NCBI RefSeq assembly: GCF_040546765.1 | Contig: NZ_JBEPOK010000001.1 | Location: forward strand, 992,001 to 1,056,000 | Reading direction: 5' to 3' | Source of the DNA: Arthrobacter sp. OAP107 | GTDB lineage: Bacteria > Actinomycetota > Actinomycetes > Actinomycetales > Micrococcaceae | Length of the DNA: 64,000 nt | Shown: piece after piece, positions 8,041 to 16,758 of the stretch | How positions within the stretch are numbered: position 1 is the first letter of the stretch | Layout of the letters: each line of letters opens with the position of its first letter | The notes under the pieces: generated by a model | What the model was told of the DNA's origin: nothing | The model's input: only the letters and a program-made list of their open reading frames with translations | The model's database searches: none | Translations under genes and position numbers: made by a program

Positions 8041-9312
8041 TCACGGCAGTGTTCTGGGGTTCGCGGGAACGACGGGGATCAGGCCCGTGGGGAGCTTGAC
8101 TTCGGCGTCCTCCGGGCGGTCCTGTCCCGCCCGTTCGATGGCCGCACGGAAGTGGGGCAGGCTGCGCTCCACCATGTCCTCGCTGGCCGTGAGGGAAATC
8201 CGGAAGAACCCGGGTGTCTCGAACAGGACACCCGGAAGCACAAAGACGTCCTCCTGGCCGAGCGCCTCGGTGAACGCCTCGTCGTCATGGATGGGGGAGT
8301 CGACGAACAGGTAAAAGGTGCCTTCGGACGGCCGGAGCCGGTATCCCATGCCGCCCAGCTCCTGGACCAGGCGGTCCCGCTTTTGCTGGAGCTGGCCGAC
8401 GTCGATGGTGAACGTCTCCAGCCGCGGCAGCGCGTACTGCAGCACGGCGTTGGGGTAGATCCAGCCCATGGCCAGCTGCATGGCCTCCACCGCGGCGCCG
8501 AGCTCCCTGCGGTCCGGCATGCCCGGCGGCAGCGCGAGGTACCCGATGCGCTCGCCCGGCGAGAGATGCGTCTTGCCGTAGGAGTAGGCCAGGAGCGTGT
8601 ACGGATAGAACTCTGCGGGGCTGTGGAAGCGGGCGCCGTCGAAGACGATCCTGTTGTACGGCTCATCGGACACCAGGTAGATCCGCCGGCCGATCCGCGC
8701 CGACGCGTCGTTGAGGAGCGCCGCCAGCTGGCGGAGGAGCTCCGGCGGGTAGATCCTGCCGGTCGGGTTGTTCGGCGAATTGATGATCAGCACGCGGGTC
8801 CGCTCCGTGATGGCCGCTTCGATGGCCGCCAGGTCGAGGTCGAAGGTTTCAAGGTCGATCCGGACTTTGACCGGGACCAGTCCGGCCTCGACGGCGAGCG
8901 GCTCGTAGAGGAACCAGGGCGGCAGGCTGTAGATGACCTCGTCGCCGGGATCGGCAACAGTCTTCAGCGCCAGGGCGATCGCGGTGAAGCCTCCGGTGGT
9001 GAGGTACAAGTCCCCGGCTTCGAACGGAACGTCGAGCAGCCGGCCCAGGGAATCGGCCGCCGCCTCCCGGGCATCCACCTCGTTGGTCTTGTACGCGAAC
9101 CACTGGTCGTCGTGCGGCCGGAGCGCATCGCGCAGGGCGTCGACATAGGCGTCCTGCGGCATCTGGTGCGGATTGCCCAGGGTGAAGTCGCAGATGCCGG
9201 GCAGGTGCTTGCGGCGGGCGTACGTGGAATGGTTCAGGTGCTCGGAGATCCGCCGGAACGACGGAATGGACGCCACCTCGAGGGCGCGGCGCGAGGCGGG
9301 GGAGTCCGTCAC
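8041..9312 (-). CDS. PLP-dependent class I/II aminotransferase
   Basis: 423 residues from a GTG start. Fold type I signatures are clear: TTGGFTAI near 105, NSPNNPTGRIYP near 179-189, SDEPYN near 215, the PLP lysine K247 in SYGKTHLSPGERIGY, and the carboxylate-binding Arg in FFRISL near the C-terminus. It transfers an amino group between an amino acid and a 2-oxo acid; the substrate is not predictable. The GTG overlaps the stop of the upstream methyltransferase as GTGA (9309-9312), so the two are coupled and probably share a pathway. Confidence 0.87.
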   Translation of the reverse strand: MTDSPASRRALEVASIPSFRRISEHLNHSTYARRKHLPGICDFTLGNPHQMPQDAYVDALRDALRPHDDQWFAYKTNEVDAREAAADSLGRLLDVPFEAGDLYLTTGGFTAIALALKTVADPGDEVIYSLPPWFLYEPLAVEAGLVPVKVRIDLETFDLDLAAIEAAITERTRVLIINSPNNPTGRIYPPELLRQLAALLNDASARIGRRIYLVSDEPYNRIVFDGARFHSPAEFYPYTLLAYSYGKTHLSPGERIGYLALPPGMPDRRELGAAVEAMQLAMGWIYPNAVLQYALPRLETFTIDVGQLQQKRDRLVQELGGMGYRLRPSEGTFYLFVDSPIHDDEAFTEALGQEDVFVLPGVLFETPGFFRISLTASEDMVERSLPHFRAAIERAGQDRPEDAEVKLPTGLIPVVPANPRTLP

Positions 9313-10166
9313 AGCCTGGTTTCCTGGGGCCTGGCATTGGCCTTCGCCGTGAGCAGCAGGTACTCCCATTCCATCTGCGCGGGTGTATCGCCGTGGGCCT
9401 CGATGTACGTGCTGGCAAGTTCCGTGAGGGCTTCGTCCAGGGCTTTGGCCTTCTCATCGTCACCGGACAGCGACTTGTACACGGAGATGGTGGGGCCGTA
9501 GTGCGACTTGAAGTAGTGCAGGAAGTCTTCGGGGTGGCGGAAGCTGGTGACGGCAAGTGTCCTCTTCTTTGCCCGGATCTCGCCCAGCCGGTCGCCGAAC
9601 AACTCGCGGACATGGTCTTCGTTGCCCCACAGCGGCGCCGGCTGTGCGCCGGGCGGTGGCGGAGGGGCGAAGGGCTTCATGGTGGTGAACATCTGCCCGA
9701 TGAAGCCCTCCGGGGTCCAGTGCAGCAGGCCAATGGTCCCGCCCGGCCTGCAGACACGCACCATTTCGTCGGCGCTCGCCTGGTGGTGCGGGGCGAACAT
9801 GGCGCCGAGGCAGGACATGACGACGTCGAACTCGCCGTCCGCAAAGGGGAGATGCTCGACGTCGGCCTCCACCCACTCGAGCTCAACGCCGCGGTCGGCT
9901 GCCTGCCGCCGCCCGGCGTCGAACATTTCCGGGGCGAGGTCGCTGGCTATCACCTTGGCACCCATCATGGCGGCGGGGATGGCGGCGTTGCCGGCGCCCG
10001 TGCCCACGTCCAGGACGCGCTGGCGCGGTTTGATGTTGCAGGCCTCCACCAGGATGGCGCCCAGGTCCAGGAGGAGCTCGCTGGCGAGGGCCGGGTAATC
10101 GCCCTGCGCCCACATGGCCCGGTGTTTCTCCTTCAGGGCTTTGTCCGCCCCGGCTTGGTCGTTCAT
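9309..10166 (-). CDS. Class I SAM-dependent methyltransferase
   Basis: 285 residues. Motif I is VLDVGTGAGNAA near residue 50, the acidic loop after strand 2 is IASDLAPEMF, and the post-I region reads VEADVEHLPFADGEFDVV, as in UbiE/ubiquinone-type small-molecule methyltransferases. The C-terminal part, after GLLHWTPEGFIGQMF, is family-specific. It is the first gene of a two-gene unit with the aminotransferase, so it may methylate an amino or 2-oxo acid related compound. This pairing argument is inference. Confidence 0.82.
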   Translation of the reverse strand: MNDQAGADKALKEKHRAMWAQGDYPALASELLLDLGAILVEACNIKPRQRVLDVGTGAGNAAIPAAMMGAKVIASDLAPEMFDAGRRQAADRGVELEWVEADVEHLPFADGEFDVVMSCLGAMFAPHHQASADEMVRVCRPGGTIGLLHWTPEGFIGQMFTTMKPFAPPPPPGAQPAPLWGNEDHVRELFGDRLGEIRAKKRTLAVTSFRHPEDFLHYFKSHYGPTISVYKSLSGDDEKAKALDEALTELASTYIEAHGDTPAQMEWEYLLLTAKANARPQETRL

Positions 10167-10310
10167 GTCCGCGCACCTCTGCTTTCGCAGGTCCAGTAAC
10201 AGCGCACTGCTGAGTCAGTGGAGGCTGTGGTGCGACTCATTGTGGGCTTCCCGGCGGGTCTTGTAAAGGTTGCGCACCCCTGAGGTGTTCCCAGCTTGCG
10301 CGCGTCTGCG

Positions 10311-11281
10311 TCAGGAGTAGTCGGCCAACAGCTGCGCCGACTGCGTGGCAAAGGCCGGGTCCCCGGTCTGCCGGCCAAGGATTGCGAGCTGGTTGGTGAC
10401 GCCCTTGTGGTAGCTCGCCGGGGCGCCCCACACGTACTGGCCGTAGGTGCTCGCTGCGTACCAGGAGATGGTCCCCGGGCGGCGGTAACTGGTGAAGTAG
10501 TCGCGGATGGTGGTGGCCGCGGTGTTGAACATCCACTGCGCAGTGGGGTTCTTGGTGAGCCGGTAGTAGTCATAGGCGCCCCATGCCGCATAGATATGCC
10601 CGTTGACTACGTGGGCGGGCGGAATGTTCGTGCCGACGTATTCCTCGAACCACACATAGATTTTGCTGCCTTCAGCACCTGGTCCTGGAACCACGGCGTG
10701 CCGTTTTTCTTGGGCACCTGGTAGGACCGGAAGACGCGGTCGGCCTGGGTCTTCCAGTAGACGTTGCCGGTGGTCTCGTACAGGTTCACCAGGGTCGAGA
10801 GCATCATGCCCTGCGCCATGCCGGAGTACCAGGGGATGCCCATATCAATCTTGTTGCCCGGCGTATGCCTGAACCTGTAGGGGAACCAGGTGGCTCCGCT
10901 GGCGTCCGAGAACGAGCCGGACAGGATGTAGCGTGTGGTGGCGTCCGCACGGCGGAGGTACTCGGGGTTCTTCGTGACGCGGTACGAGGAGAGCATCTGG
11001 TTCACGAACCATGCACTGTTCACGGGGTGGTAGACCACCACGTTGTTGATCTTGATCTGCACCACGCCCTTGCTGTTCACCGTGCCCCACGTTGTTGCGG
11101 TCAGGGGAACCACCGCTGTGCCGATGTAGGGCGAGCCGCCGGCGGTGTTGATGGCGTAGTTCGCGTTGGCGTAGGTGAGCTGCACAGGCGGCGCTGCCTG
11201 CGAAGTGACGGCTGCGGCCAGGAGCATCGCGGCGGCCGCGATCAATGCCGTAAGAGAGCGTGAAATATCGCGGTAGCGCAA
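10311..11281 (-). pseudogene. Exported D-glucuronyl C5-epimerase-like protein, frameshifted
   Basis: Two overlapping frames (11281 to about 10661, then about 10667 to 10311) together encode one 323-residue product if a single A is restored in the AAAA run near 10662. The first part carries a signal peptide (TTG start at 11281 with GGGGGAA six bases upstream, AAA core, cleavage near SQAAPP). The second carries WFEEYVGTNIPPAHVVNGH and AAWGAYDYYRLT, the signature of the C5-epimerase C-terminal domain (alpha/alpha barrel). A tRNA-Lys -1 slip on AAAA is possible but no stimulatory structure is evident, so a one-base loss or sequencing error is more likely. The length total (971 nt) fits exactly one missing base. 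Confidence 0.75.
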
Positions 11282-11363
11282 AGAAATTCCCCCAAGAGAC
11301 CAGACAAGGTTCGCCAATGGTAGCAAGCCGGACGCCCTGGCAATACGCCTGGCCGAAGGCAGC

Positions 11364-11427
11364 CCAACTGACTCGCAGTAGATGTCGTTTTGAGGGCTCA
11401 AAACGACATTAAATGCGAGTCAGTTGG
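11364..11427. repeat. 64-bp palindromic element, copy 2, likely terminator
   Basis: Arms 11364-11391 and 11400-11427 (28 nt each, 25 pairs) flank the loop GAGGGCTC. The arm ends are as in the other copies (CCAACTGACTCGCA at the outside, GTCGTTTT at the inside), and the middle of the arms has drifted. It lies 36 bp past the stop of the leftward PAP2 gene and is probably its terminator. Confidence 0.85.
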
Positions 11428-11463
11428 GTGGGGGAACGGCGGCGGTGAGGGTGCCGGCCGGGG

Positions 11464-12420
11464 TCAGTTCCGGCGTCGGACGGCGTACGCGAACAGGGAG
11501 GTCGTGGCCACGGTGGCCAGGTACCCCGCGATCACGATCAGCGAGATGCCCGCCCAGAAGTAATTGGTGGTGCTGGCCTCCTGGCCGATGCCCGGGACGA
11601 TCATGACCAGCGAATACACCGACACCGCAGCCGAGGCCAGCCCCAGCACCACGGGCAGCCCGATCCACAGCCGCGCCGAACCCCAGTGCCCGCCGAAGCC
11701 GTCCCAGACGTTCCACTCATGGCCGTCGTTCCGGAGAATCAGCCAGCCCGCGGGAATCATGAAGCAGCCCACCACCAGAAACGCTGCCACCACATCCGCC
11801 GGACGGTGCCACTGGTTCACCAGCGTGGACATGCCCGAGGCGATCGCAAACGTGCCGCCGACAAACCCGGCCAGCGGACGCCACCGCGGGGACGCCATCA
11901 GGAACACGGCCGCCGCCGCGCTCGCCGCCAGCGTGGTGTGCCCGGACGGCAGCGAGTTCAGCTCGAGCGTCTCGACGCCCCGGTACGGCCGCAGCGGCAG
12001 AAGGTCCTTGAGTACCTGCGTGGCGACGTTCGCAGCAACGCATGCCGCAACGGCAATGCCCGCCGCCCTCCAGCGGCGGTGAATCACCGTCACCAGAAGA
12101 ACCACGACGGCGGCCATCACCAGGGAGATGGTGGGCAGCCAGTCCAGGAACCCGGTGGTCACCTTGCCGGCGGGCCCGTGGATTTCCACGGCCTCCACCA
12201 GGGCGGACTCGTCGATGAACTGTCCGGTGGTGGTGCGGACGAAGTAGTAGTAGGTGGCGGCGAGGCCCGTGGCGCAGGCCAGGGTGGCGACGGCGAAGAG
12301 GAAGCCGGTGCCCGCCGCGAGGCGCATCTTTCCCGCTGACGGCTGGCGGCGCGGCTTCTGACGGCCCTGCTGCTGGCGGCCTTGCTTCTTACGGCGGGGG
12401 TCCCTGAGCTGGAAAGTCAT
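11464..12420 (-). CDS. PAP2-superfamily membrane phosphatase
   Basis: 318 residues. After a basic tail (to about 30) there are roughly eight hydrophobic segments. The three PAP2 signature motifs are present: KDLLPLRPYRG, SLPSGHTT, and the third block GMSTLVNQWHRPADVV with the catalytic His and following Asp. Such enzymes dephosphorylate lipid phosphates such as phosphatidic acid or undecaprenyl diphosphate at the outer face of the membrane. The start at 12420 has no clear ribosome site. The frame runs further upstream into the 9-bp repeat tract but that part is not protein-like. Confidence 0.85.
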   Translation of the reverse strand: MTFQLRDPRRKKQGRQQQGRQKPRRQPSAGKMRLAAGTGFLFAVATLACATGLAATYYYFVRTTTGQFIDESALVEAVEIHGPAGKVTTGFLDWLPTISLVMAAVVVLLVTVIHRRWRAAGIAVAACVAANVATQVLKDLLPLRPYRGVETLELNSLPSGHTTLAASAAAAVFLMASPRWRPLAGFVGGTFAIASGMSTLVNQWHRPADVVAAFLVVGCFMIPAGWLILRNDGHEWNVWDGFGGHWGSARLWIGLPVVLGLASAAVSVYSLVMIVPGIGQEASTTNYFWAGISLIVIAGYLATVATTSLFAYAVRRRN

Positions 12421-12482
12421 CGTAACAAGGGTGTCACAGTTTGCTGGGAGCCGCCTGTCCGCCCGGTGGGCGCGTCCTGTTG

Positions 12483-12545
12483 CCCGACAGCCCCGACAGC
12501 CCCGACAGCCCCGACAGCCCCGACAGCCCCGACAGCCCCGACGGC
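12483..12545. repeat. 9-bp tandem repeat, seven units
   Basis: CCCGACAGC is repeated six times perfectly, then once with one change (CCCGACGGC). It lies between the divergent PAP2 gene (start 12420) and the small gene at 12594, so it is in promoter DNA. Copy number could vary by slippage. Confidence 0.95.
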
Positions 12546-12593
12546 TTTGCCGGATGCTCGACTCTGCAGGGCAGGGGGCACTACGTTGGGGGC

Positions 12594-12797
12594 ATGACCG
12601 AAAACCCAGACGAGACCCGCACTGTTTCCGGCGAACCGGTCCGCGACGAATCCGCGCCCGGTCAAACAACGCCAGACGAAGCGGCCCGCGGGGAAACCGA
12701 CCTCAGCACCAAACTGGACCCGGATTTCATCCCGCAGCAGGGCGAAACCCCGGACGCGAAGCGGGCCCGTGAGCACCCCGAGGAAACCGGCAGCTGA
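12594..12797 (+). CDS. Small acidic protein of unknown function
   Basis: 67 residues, very rich in Glu, Asp, Thr and Pro, with no hydrophobic segment, so soluble and probably disordered. The end reads LDPDFIPQQGETPDAKRAREHPEETGS, a pattern of small conserved actinobacterial proteins that I cannot name. No ribosome site is seen. Instead TACGTT at 12582-12587 followed by six bases and the ATG suggests a leaderless message. The frame extends upstream across the 9-bp repeat as SPD repeats, but the promoter-like element favours the short form. Confidence 0.6.
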   Translation: MTENPDETRTVSGEPVRDESAPGQTTPDEAARGETDLSTKLDPDFIPQQGETPDAKRAREHPEETGS

Positions 12798-12848
12798 CGC
12801 CGCGCAGCGGGGGCCAGACGCAGGCGGGCCGGCGGCTAAAGTTGGTGC

Positions 12849-13244
12849 ATGGGCGGTATCGCGGATGTACTTGGCCCCATCCTGGAAATAATGACGTGGG
12901 TGGGCTTCCTCCCCGGAGTGCCGTTGCTCGTATGGGGACTGATTATTGAACGGCGCCGATGCGCCTGGACCAAAACCACGGGAGAGGTCTACACGGCCGG
13001 CGGCTTCACCGGCTTCCGCTGGACTGACCAGGAGAACGTCCCGCGCCAGACCCTGGTGGACTCCGACGTCGGGCGCGGCCTGGTGGCCGGCGCCAAGGTG
13101 GAGCTCCATTACGACCTCTGCCACCCTTCGCGCTGGGGCCTGAAACCGCCCAGGCACGACAACATCATCCTGATCCTCGGCTGGATCCTCACCGGCGTGG
13201 GCATCGTGAGCACCATCGCGGGTTTCGTGCTGCTGCTCTTCTGA
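12849..13244 (+). CDS. Small membrane protein, DUF3592-like
   Basis: 131 residues with a membrane segment near 10-32, a central exposed domain (about 33-105) and a second segment near 106-130. A two-TM protein with a beta-rich middle resembles DUF3592-type proteins; the function is unknown. TAAAGT at 12837-12842 lies exactly six bases before the ATG and no ribosome site is visible, so the message is probably leaderless. Confidence 0.7.
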   Translation: MGGIADVLGPILEIMTWVGFLPGVPLLVWGLIIERRRCAWTKTTGEVYTAGGFTGFRWTDQENVPRQTLVDSDVGRGLVAGAKVELHYDLCHPSRWGLKPPRHDNIILILGWILTGVGIVSTIAGFVLLLF

Positions 13245-13311
13245 CGGGGCCGGCCCTGAAAGACGGGGCCGCCGTTAAACTCGGCCGGACAAAACAGGCC
13301 CGGACATACGT

Positions 13312-13339
13312 CGGGTACCCGTGCCGCGGCGGGTACCCG
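13312..13339. terminator. Hairpin between convergent genes
   Basis: The 10-bp self-complementary word CGGGTACCCG occurs at 13312-13321 and 13330-13339. The two copies can pair into a 10-bp stem with an 8-nt loop. It lies between the convergent stops at 13244 and 13392, so a two-way terminator is the simplest reading. Twin operator sites 18 bp apart are an alternative. Confidence 0.5.
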
Positions 13340-13391
13340 GTCTGTGGGGCAGCGTGAGCTGCGTTCTTGTCTGCCCGGCGTGCGCTGCCTG

Positions 13392-13709
13392 CTACACGTG
13401 CGGATCGACTGTTGAAGCCCGGCTGTCGTGCGCGGAGCGGCCGCTGCGGCGGTTCCTGTCGCGCAGGTGGTCCAGCAGCGCCTGTTCGGGGTGCCCGGGG
13501 TTCTCTGCGAGGTGGCGCAAGAGCCGGCGCCGGACGTCGGAGCGCGGATCGGCTGTGGCGAGCACGTTGTGGATGATGTCCAGGACCTGCTGGTGGAGTT
13601 CCGAATCGTCCACCATCACCGTGGTCGGCTGGCCGTAGGAGGAGTCAACCGTGGAGCCCCATCGCTCAGGCGGAATGGGTTCATACAAGTCGCGGAATTC
13701 CGTGTGCAT
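13392..13709 (-). CDS. Small helical protein with NPGHPEQA motif (copy B)
   Basis: 105 residues. The middle part reads LLRHLAENPGHPEQALLDHL, the same domain as copy A at 2197-2517, preceded by two predicted helices (SELHQQVLDIIHNVL). The N-terminus is unrelated to copy A and the C-terminus is a short Arg/Ser tail. Start 13709 has AAAGGAG 7 nt upstream; the longer frame reaching 13832 overlaps the upstream gene and is not used. It lies 55 bp downstream of the secreted protein gene, so the two are likely co-transcribed. Unknown function, probably cytoplasmic. Confidence 0.75.
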   Translation of the reverse strand: MHTEFRDLYEPIPPERWGSTVDSSYGQPTTVMVDDSELHQQVLDIIHNVLATADPRSDVRRRLLRHLAENPGHPEQALLDHLRDRNRRSGRSAHDSRASTVDPHV

Positions 13710-13764
13710 CACTGGCTCCTTTGTGCGGGGGGACACTGCTTCTTCGGGTTGCCGCCGCGTGCGC

Positions 13765-14181
13765 TTAGTAGTCACTGGTGCCGCCAGTCCAGGTGATCTG
13801 GCCAGGTTCCACCAGCTCGACCCCGGAATCATCGGAGGACACGTCGGGGTCCTCGCCGGAATTGGCCGGGTCGTCGGGTGCCGGTCCGGTCCGGGCCGGG
13901 TCTGCGGGGTTCGTGGAAAGGGGCGAGGAGGTGGCAGGGTTCAGCGGCGCAGATTTGAGCGCCGGTGATGAGGGTTTGGGCGTGGCCGTGGGGTTGGTGA
14001 GCGGCGACAGTCGCGGGGGTTCAGGGAAGCCGTCGAAGTTGAGGACCGAGTCGCGGGGGTCCGGTTCACGAACAATGACGCCGGGTTCCTGACCTGTCGG
14101 CGCCCCGGTAACAGCCTGCGCCCAGACGGTGATGCTGGCGAGACCCACCAGCGGAATGCTCAGCAACGACCACCTCTTCAT
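13765..14181 (-). CDS. Secreted or anchored disordered Pro/Ser/Asp-rich protein
   Basis: 138 residues. A short basic start (MKRWS) and a hydrophobic stretch to about residue 25 form a signal peptide or anchor. The remainder is low complexity, with Pro/Thr/Ser in the middle and an acidic C-terminus (EDPDVSSDDSGVELVEPGQ). No domain is recognised. The start has AAGGAGGTG in front. It sits between a two-component system on the same strand and the small helical protein, mirroring the exported/helical pair at 1640-2517 with gene order reversed. It might be a target or accessory of the two-component system. Confidence 0.7.
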   Translation of the reverse strand: MKRWSLLSIPLVGLASITVWAQAVTGAPTGQEPGVIVREPDPRDSVLNFDGFPEPPRLSPLTNPTATPKPSSPALKSAPLNPATSSPLSTNPADPARTGPAPDDPANSGEDPDVSSDDSGVELVEPGQITWTGGTSDY

Positions 14182-14320
14182 CGGCCTGCCACACCTCCTT
14201 CGTGAAACAACTTTGCGGCGTGAAGGTGAGGCAGGGATGAGACGCGGATGAGAGTCTTCTCATGCACCCGGCGGACGGGTTTTGGGCGTTGGTAAGAGCC
14301 GCTGCATGGAACGTGAAGGC

Positions 14321-15049
14321 CTAGATTGAGTGGCCATCGGCGTCATCGGCGGCTGCGTCGCCGGGAGCCGCAGCGGACGGCCCGGGCAGGCACACGAGCC
14401 GGTAACCCACGCCGCGGACAGTCTGGATGCGGTCCTGGCCGAGCTTGTGCCGCAGGTACCGCACGTATACGTCCACCACGTTGGAGGAGCCCTCGAAGTG
14501 GTAGCCCCACACCCGGCTCAGGAGCTGCTCGCGGCTGAGGACCTTGCCGGCGTTCTCCATGAATGTCCGGGCCATGACGAACTCCCGCGCGGAGAGGTCG
14601 ATCACGCGGCCGCCGATCTCGGCCGTGCGCAGGTTCACGTCCAGCGACAGATCGCCGCAGACGAAGGTCGGGGCGGACGTGACCGCCTGCGCACCCCTTA
14701 GCCGGAGCTTGATGCGGGAGAGCAGTTCCTCGAACCGGAAGGGCTTGGTCATGTAGTCGTCCGCACCGCCGTCGAGCGCCGCCACGGTGCTTTCGAGGCT
14801 GTCCGCCGCCGTCAGGATGATCACCGGAATCGTGGAGTGCATGTCGCGGAGGTTCTTCAGCACGGTCAGGCCGTCCATCCGCGGCATGCCGATGTCCAGG
14901 ATGAGGAGGTCGAACTCCCCGGACGTGGCGTAGTCCAGCGCCTTCACGCCGTCGGAGACTTGGGTGGTGGTGTAGCCGGCCGCCGTGAGGCCCTTGGCGA
15001 GGAACGCCGCGATCCGCGGCTCGTCGTCGGCGATGAGGATCCGGGTCAT
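14321..15049 (-). CDS. OmpR-family response regulator
   Basis: 242 residues. The receiver domain spans 1-115 with acidic pair D8/D9, phospho-acceptor D52 in LLILDIGMPRMDG, and K102 in TKPF. A winged-helix DNA-binding domain covers about 128-222 (LSAREF, GYHFEGSSNVVDVYVRYLRHKL, TVRGVGYRL). A short Ala/Asp tail follows. It is coupled to the upstream kinase gene by an ATGA overlap at 15046-15049, so the pair is a cognate system. The downstream leftward genes (14181 onward) are candidate targets. Confidence 0.93.
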   Translation of the reverse strand: MTRILIADDEPRIAAFLAKGLTAAGYTTTQVSDGVKALDYATSGEFDLLILDIGMPRMDGLTVLKNLRDMHSTIPVIILTAADSLESTVAALDGGADDYMTKPFRFEELLSRIKLRLRGAQAVTSAPTFVCGDLSLDVNLRTAEIGGRVIDLSAREFVMARTFMENAGKVLSREQLLSRVWGYHFEGSSNVVDVYVRYLRHKLGQDRIQTVRGVGYRLVCLPGPSAAAPGDAAADDADGHSI

Positions 15050-16758
15050 GGGGCACCTCCCGTCGGGGTGGCCAGTTCAATGGCCGACGCCGGCCCCGCC
15101 GGCTTCGGTTTGCCGCCTGCGGCGCCCGTTCCCTTATGTCGCGGTCCCTTGGCGGCCGGGCCCTTAACGGCCGCGCGATTATCCGCGGGATCCCTCGTGC
15201 CGCTGCCGCTTCGTCCGGTGGTGTCCGCGGCGGCGGAATCATCAGTTTCAGCGCCGGCGTCCTCGCCGCCGGACGGGATCCGGAGCACGAAGCGGCTGCC
15301 CTTGCCTTCCTCCGACGCCAGGAGGACGGTGCCGCCATGCGCCTCGGCGATGGCCTTCACGATGGACAGTCCAAGGCCCGAACCCTCCGAGGCTGCCGAA
15401 TTGCTGCCCTTGCCGAAGCGCTCGAAGATGCGCTCATGGTCCTCTGCCGGGATACCGGTACCGGTGTCCGACACCCAGATCTCCAGTTCCCTGGGTGCCG
15501 GGTCTGCCAGCTCCCGCACGACCGCCGCCCGGCCGCCCTCGGGGGCGCCGTCGTCGTTCTCCACCCAGGCACCGCCAACGGAGATCCGGTCCGACTCAGA
15601 AGTGTGTTTGACCGCGTTCGCGGCGAGCTGTTCCAGCGCCTGGGTGAGCCGGCGGCGGTCGGCGCGGATCAGGCCCCCGGGCTTGGCGTCCAGGCGCCAC
15701 TGGCGCTCGCCGAGGACCCGGACCCGGTTCAGGACGTCCTCCAGGAGGTCGTCCGCCTCCACCCAGGCGGGAGTCAGGAAGTCTGGCCGGCCGCTGCGGG
15801 CAAGGATCAGCAGGTCATCCACCAGCACCTGCATCCGGTCCAGCTCGTCCAGGAGCAGCATGCGGGTCTGGTCGACGTCCTCGGGATCCCCGGCGCGGAG
15901 CAGCTCCAGGTAGCCGCGGATGATCGTCATGGGGGTGCGCAGCTCGTGGCTGGCGTCGTGGACGAAGCGGCGCTGGTTGTCGAAGCCGGACTCCAGCCGC
16001 TCCAGCATGCGGTTAAAGTTCATGGCCAGCTGGGCGACGTCGTCCGTGCTGTCCGGTACCTCAACCCGCTTTGTCAGGTCCTCAAAGGTGGTGGCCTCCG
16101 TCGCCTCACGGAGCCGCCGGATGGGCCGGAGCAGCCGCCCGGTGACCAGCCAGCCCACCAGGCCCGTGAGGACGAGCGTCGCCAGGGACGCCAGGGCGAA
16201 GGTCCACATCGAACCGAAAACCTCGGCGCGCTGGGCACCGATCTCGCTCGAGGCAATCAGCAGACCCTGCTCCTTGCTGCCGCCCGCCAGCGACACGGAC
16301 GTAATGGCCAGGCGGACCTGCCGGCCGTCAATGTCAACGTCCCGCATCACGGTATGGCCGGGGGAGCTCCAGTCCCAGACGTGATCGGTGACGGCGGAGG
16401 TCCGCAGATTGGTTGCCTGTGGTGCCTTGGGCAGGATGACATTGCCGCCGCGGACCATGGTCATCACGGACTCGTAGCCGCCGGGTGCACCATTGCGCAG
16501 ATAGGTCGTAAACAGGTCATGCAGCGAGGCGTAGGCAGCGCCTCCGTTGTTCGGCGAGCCACGGCTTGCCAGGTCCTCCAGGTTCGCACGCGGCACCTGC
16601 AGCTCGGCGTTGACGCGGTCGTTGAGGCTCTTCAGCTGTGCCGCGTGGGTAGCCGCGCCGGCCACAAAGAGGCCCACGGCCATGAAGACGAGCAGCGTGG
16701 CCAGCAGCCGGAAGCGGACGGAGTGGACCTCCGTGCGCAGTGCGCCGGCCGTGTTCAT
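15046..16758 (-). CDS. Sensor histidine kinase of the OmpR-partner class
   Basis: 570 residues. TM1 is at about 16-38, an extracytoplasmic sensor at 39-183, TM2 at about 186-208, a HAMP domain at about 208-262, and HisKA with phospho-acceptor H271 in HDASHELRTP. The HATPase domain has N box AANAVKHTS, DTGTGIP, and GSGLGLSIV. The last 90 residues are a Lys/Ala/Pro-rich, basic tail unlike the catalytic core. Membrane protein. It is upstream of and coupled to the regulator; the stimulus is unknown. Confidence 0.92.
   Translation of the reverse strand: MNTAGALRTEVHSVRFRLLATLLVFMAVGLFVAGAATHAAQLKSLNDRVNAELQVPRANLEDLASRGSPNNGGAAYASLHDLFTTYLRNGAPGGYESVMTMVRGGNVILPKAPQATNLRTSAVTDHVWDWSSPGHTVMRDVDIDGRQVRLAITSVSLAGGSKEQGLLIASSEIGAQRAEVFGSMWTFALASLATLVLTGLVGWLVTGRLLRPIRRLREATEATTFEDLTKRVEVPDSTDDVAQLAMNFNRMLERLESGFDNQRRFVHDASHELRTPMTIIRGYLELLRAGDPEDVDQTRMLLLDELDRMQVLVDDLLILARSGRPDFLTPAWVEADDLLEDVLNRVRVLGERQWRLDAKPGGLIRADRRRLTQALEQLAANAVKHTSESDRISVGGAWVENDDGAPEGGRAAVVRELADPAPRELEIWVSDTGTGIPAEDHERIFERFGKGSNSAASEGSGLGLSIVKAIAEAHGGTVLLASEEGKGSRFVLRIPSGGEDAGAETDDSAAADTTGRSGSGTRDPADNRAAVKGPAAKGPRHKGTGAAGGKPKPAGPASAIELATPTGGAP

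Noticed and set aside
10655..10690. Programmed -1 frameshifting in the epimerase-like gene at AAAA
   Set aside because: No slippery heptamer plus stem-loop is visible, and a lone A-run is also a common place for indel error; kept as pseudogene.
12441..12593. N-terminal extension of the 12594 protein carrying SPD repeats
   Set aside because: The extension is only the 9-bp repeat in translation, has no ribosome site, and a -10-like element sits before the shorter ATG.
13312..13339. Twin operators at CGGGTACCCG
   Set aside because: Position between convergent gene ends favours a terminator; no regulator or promoter is nearby.
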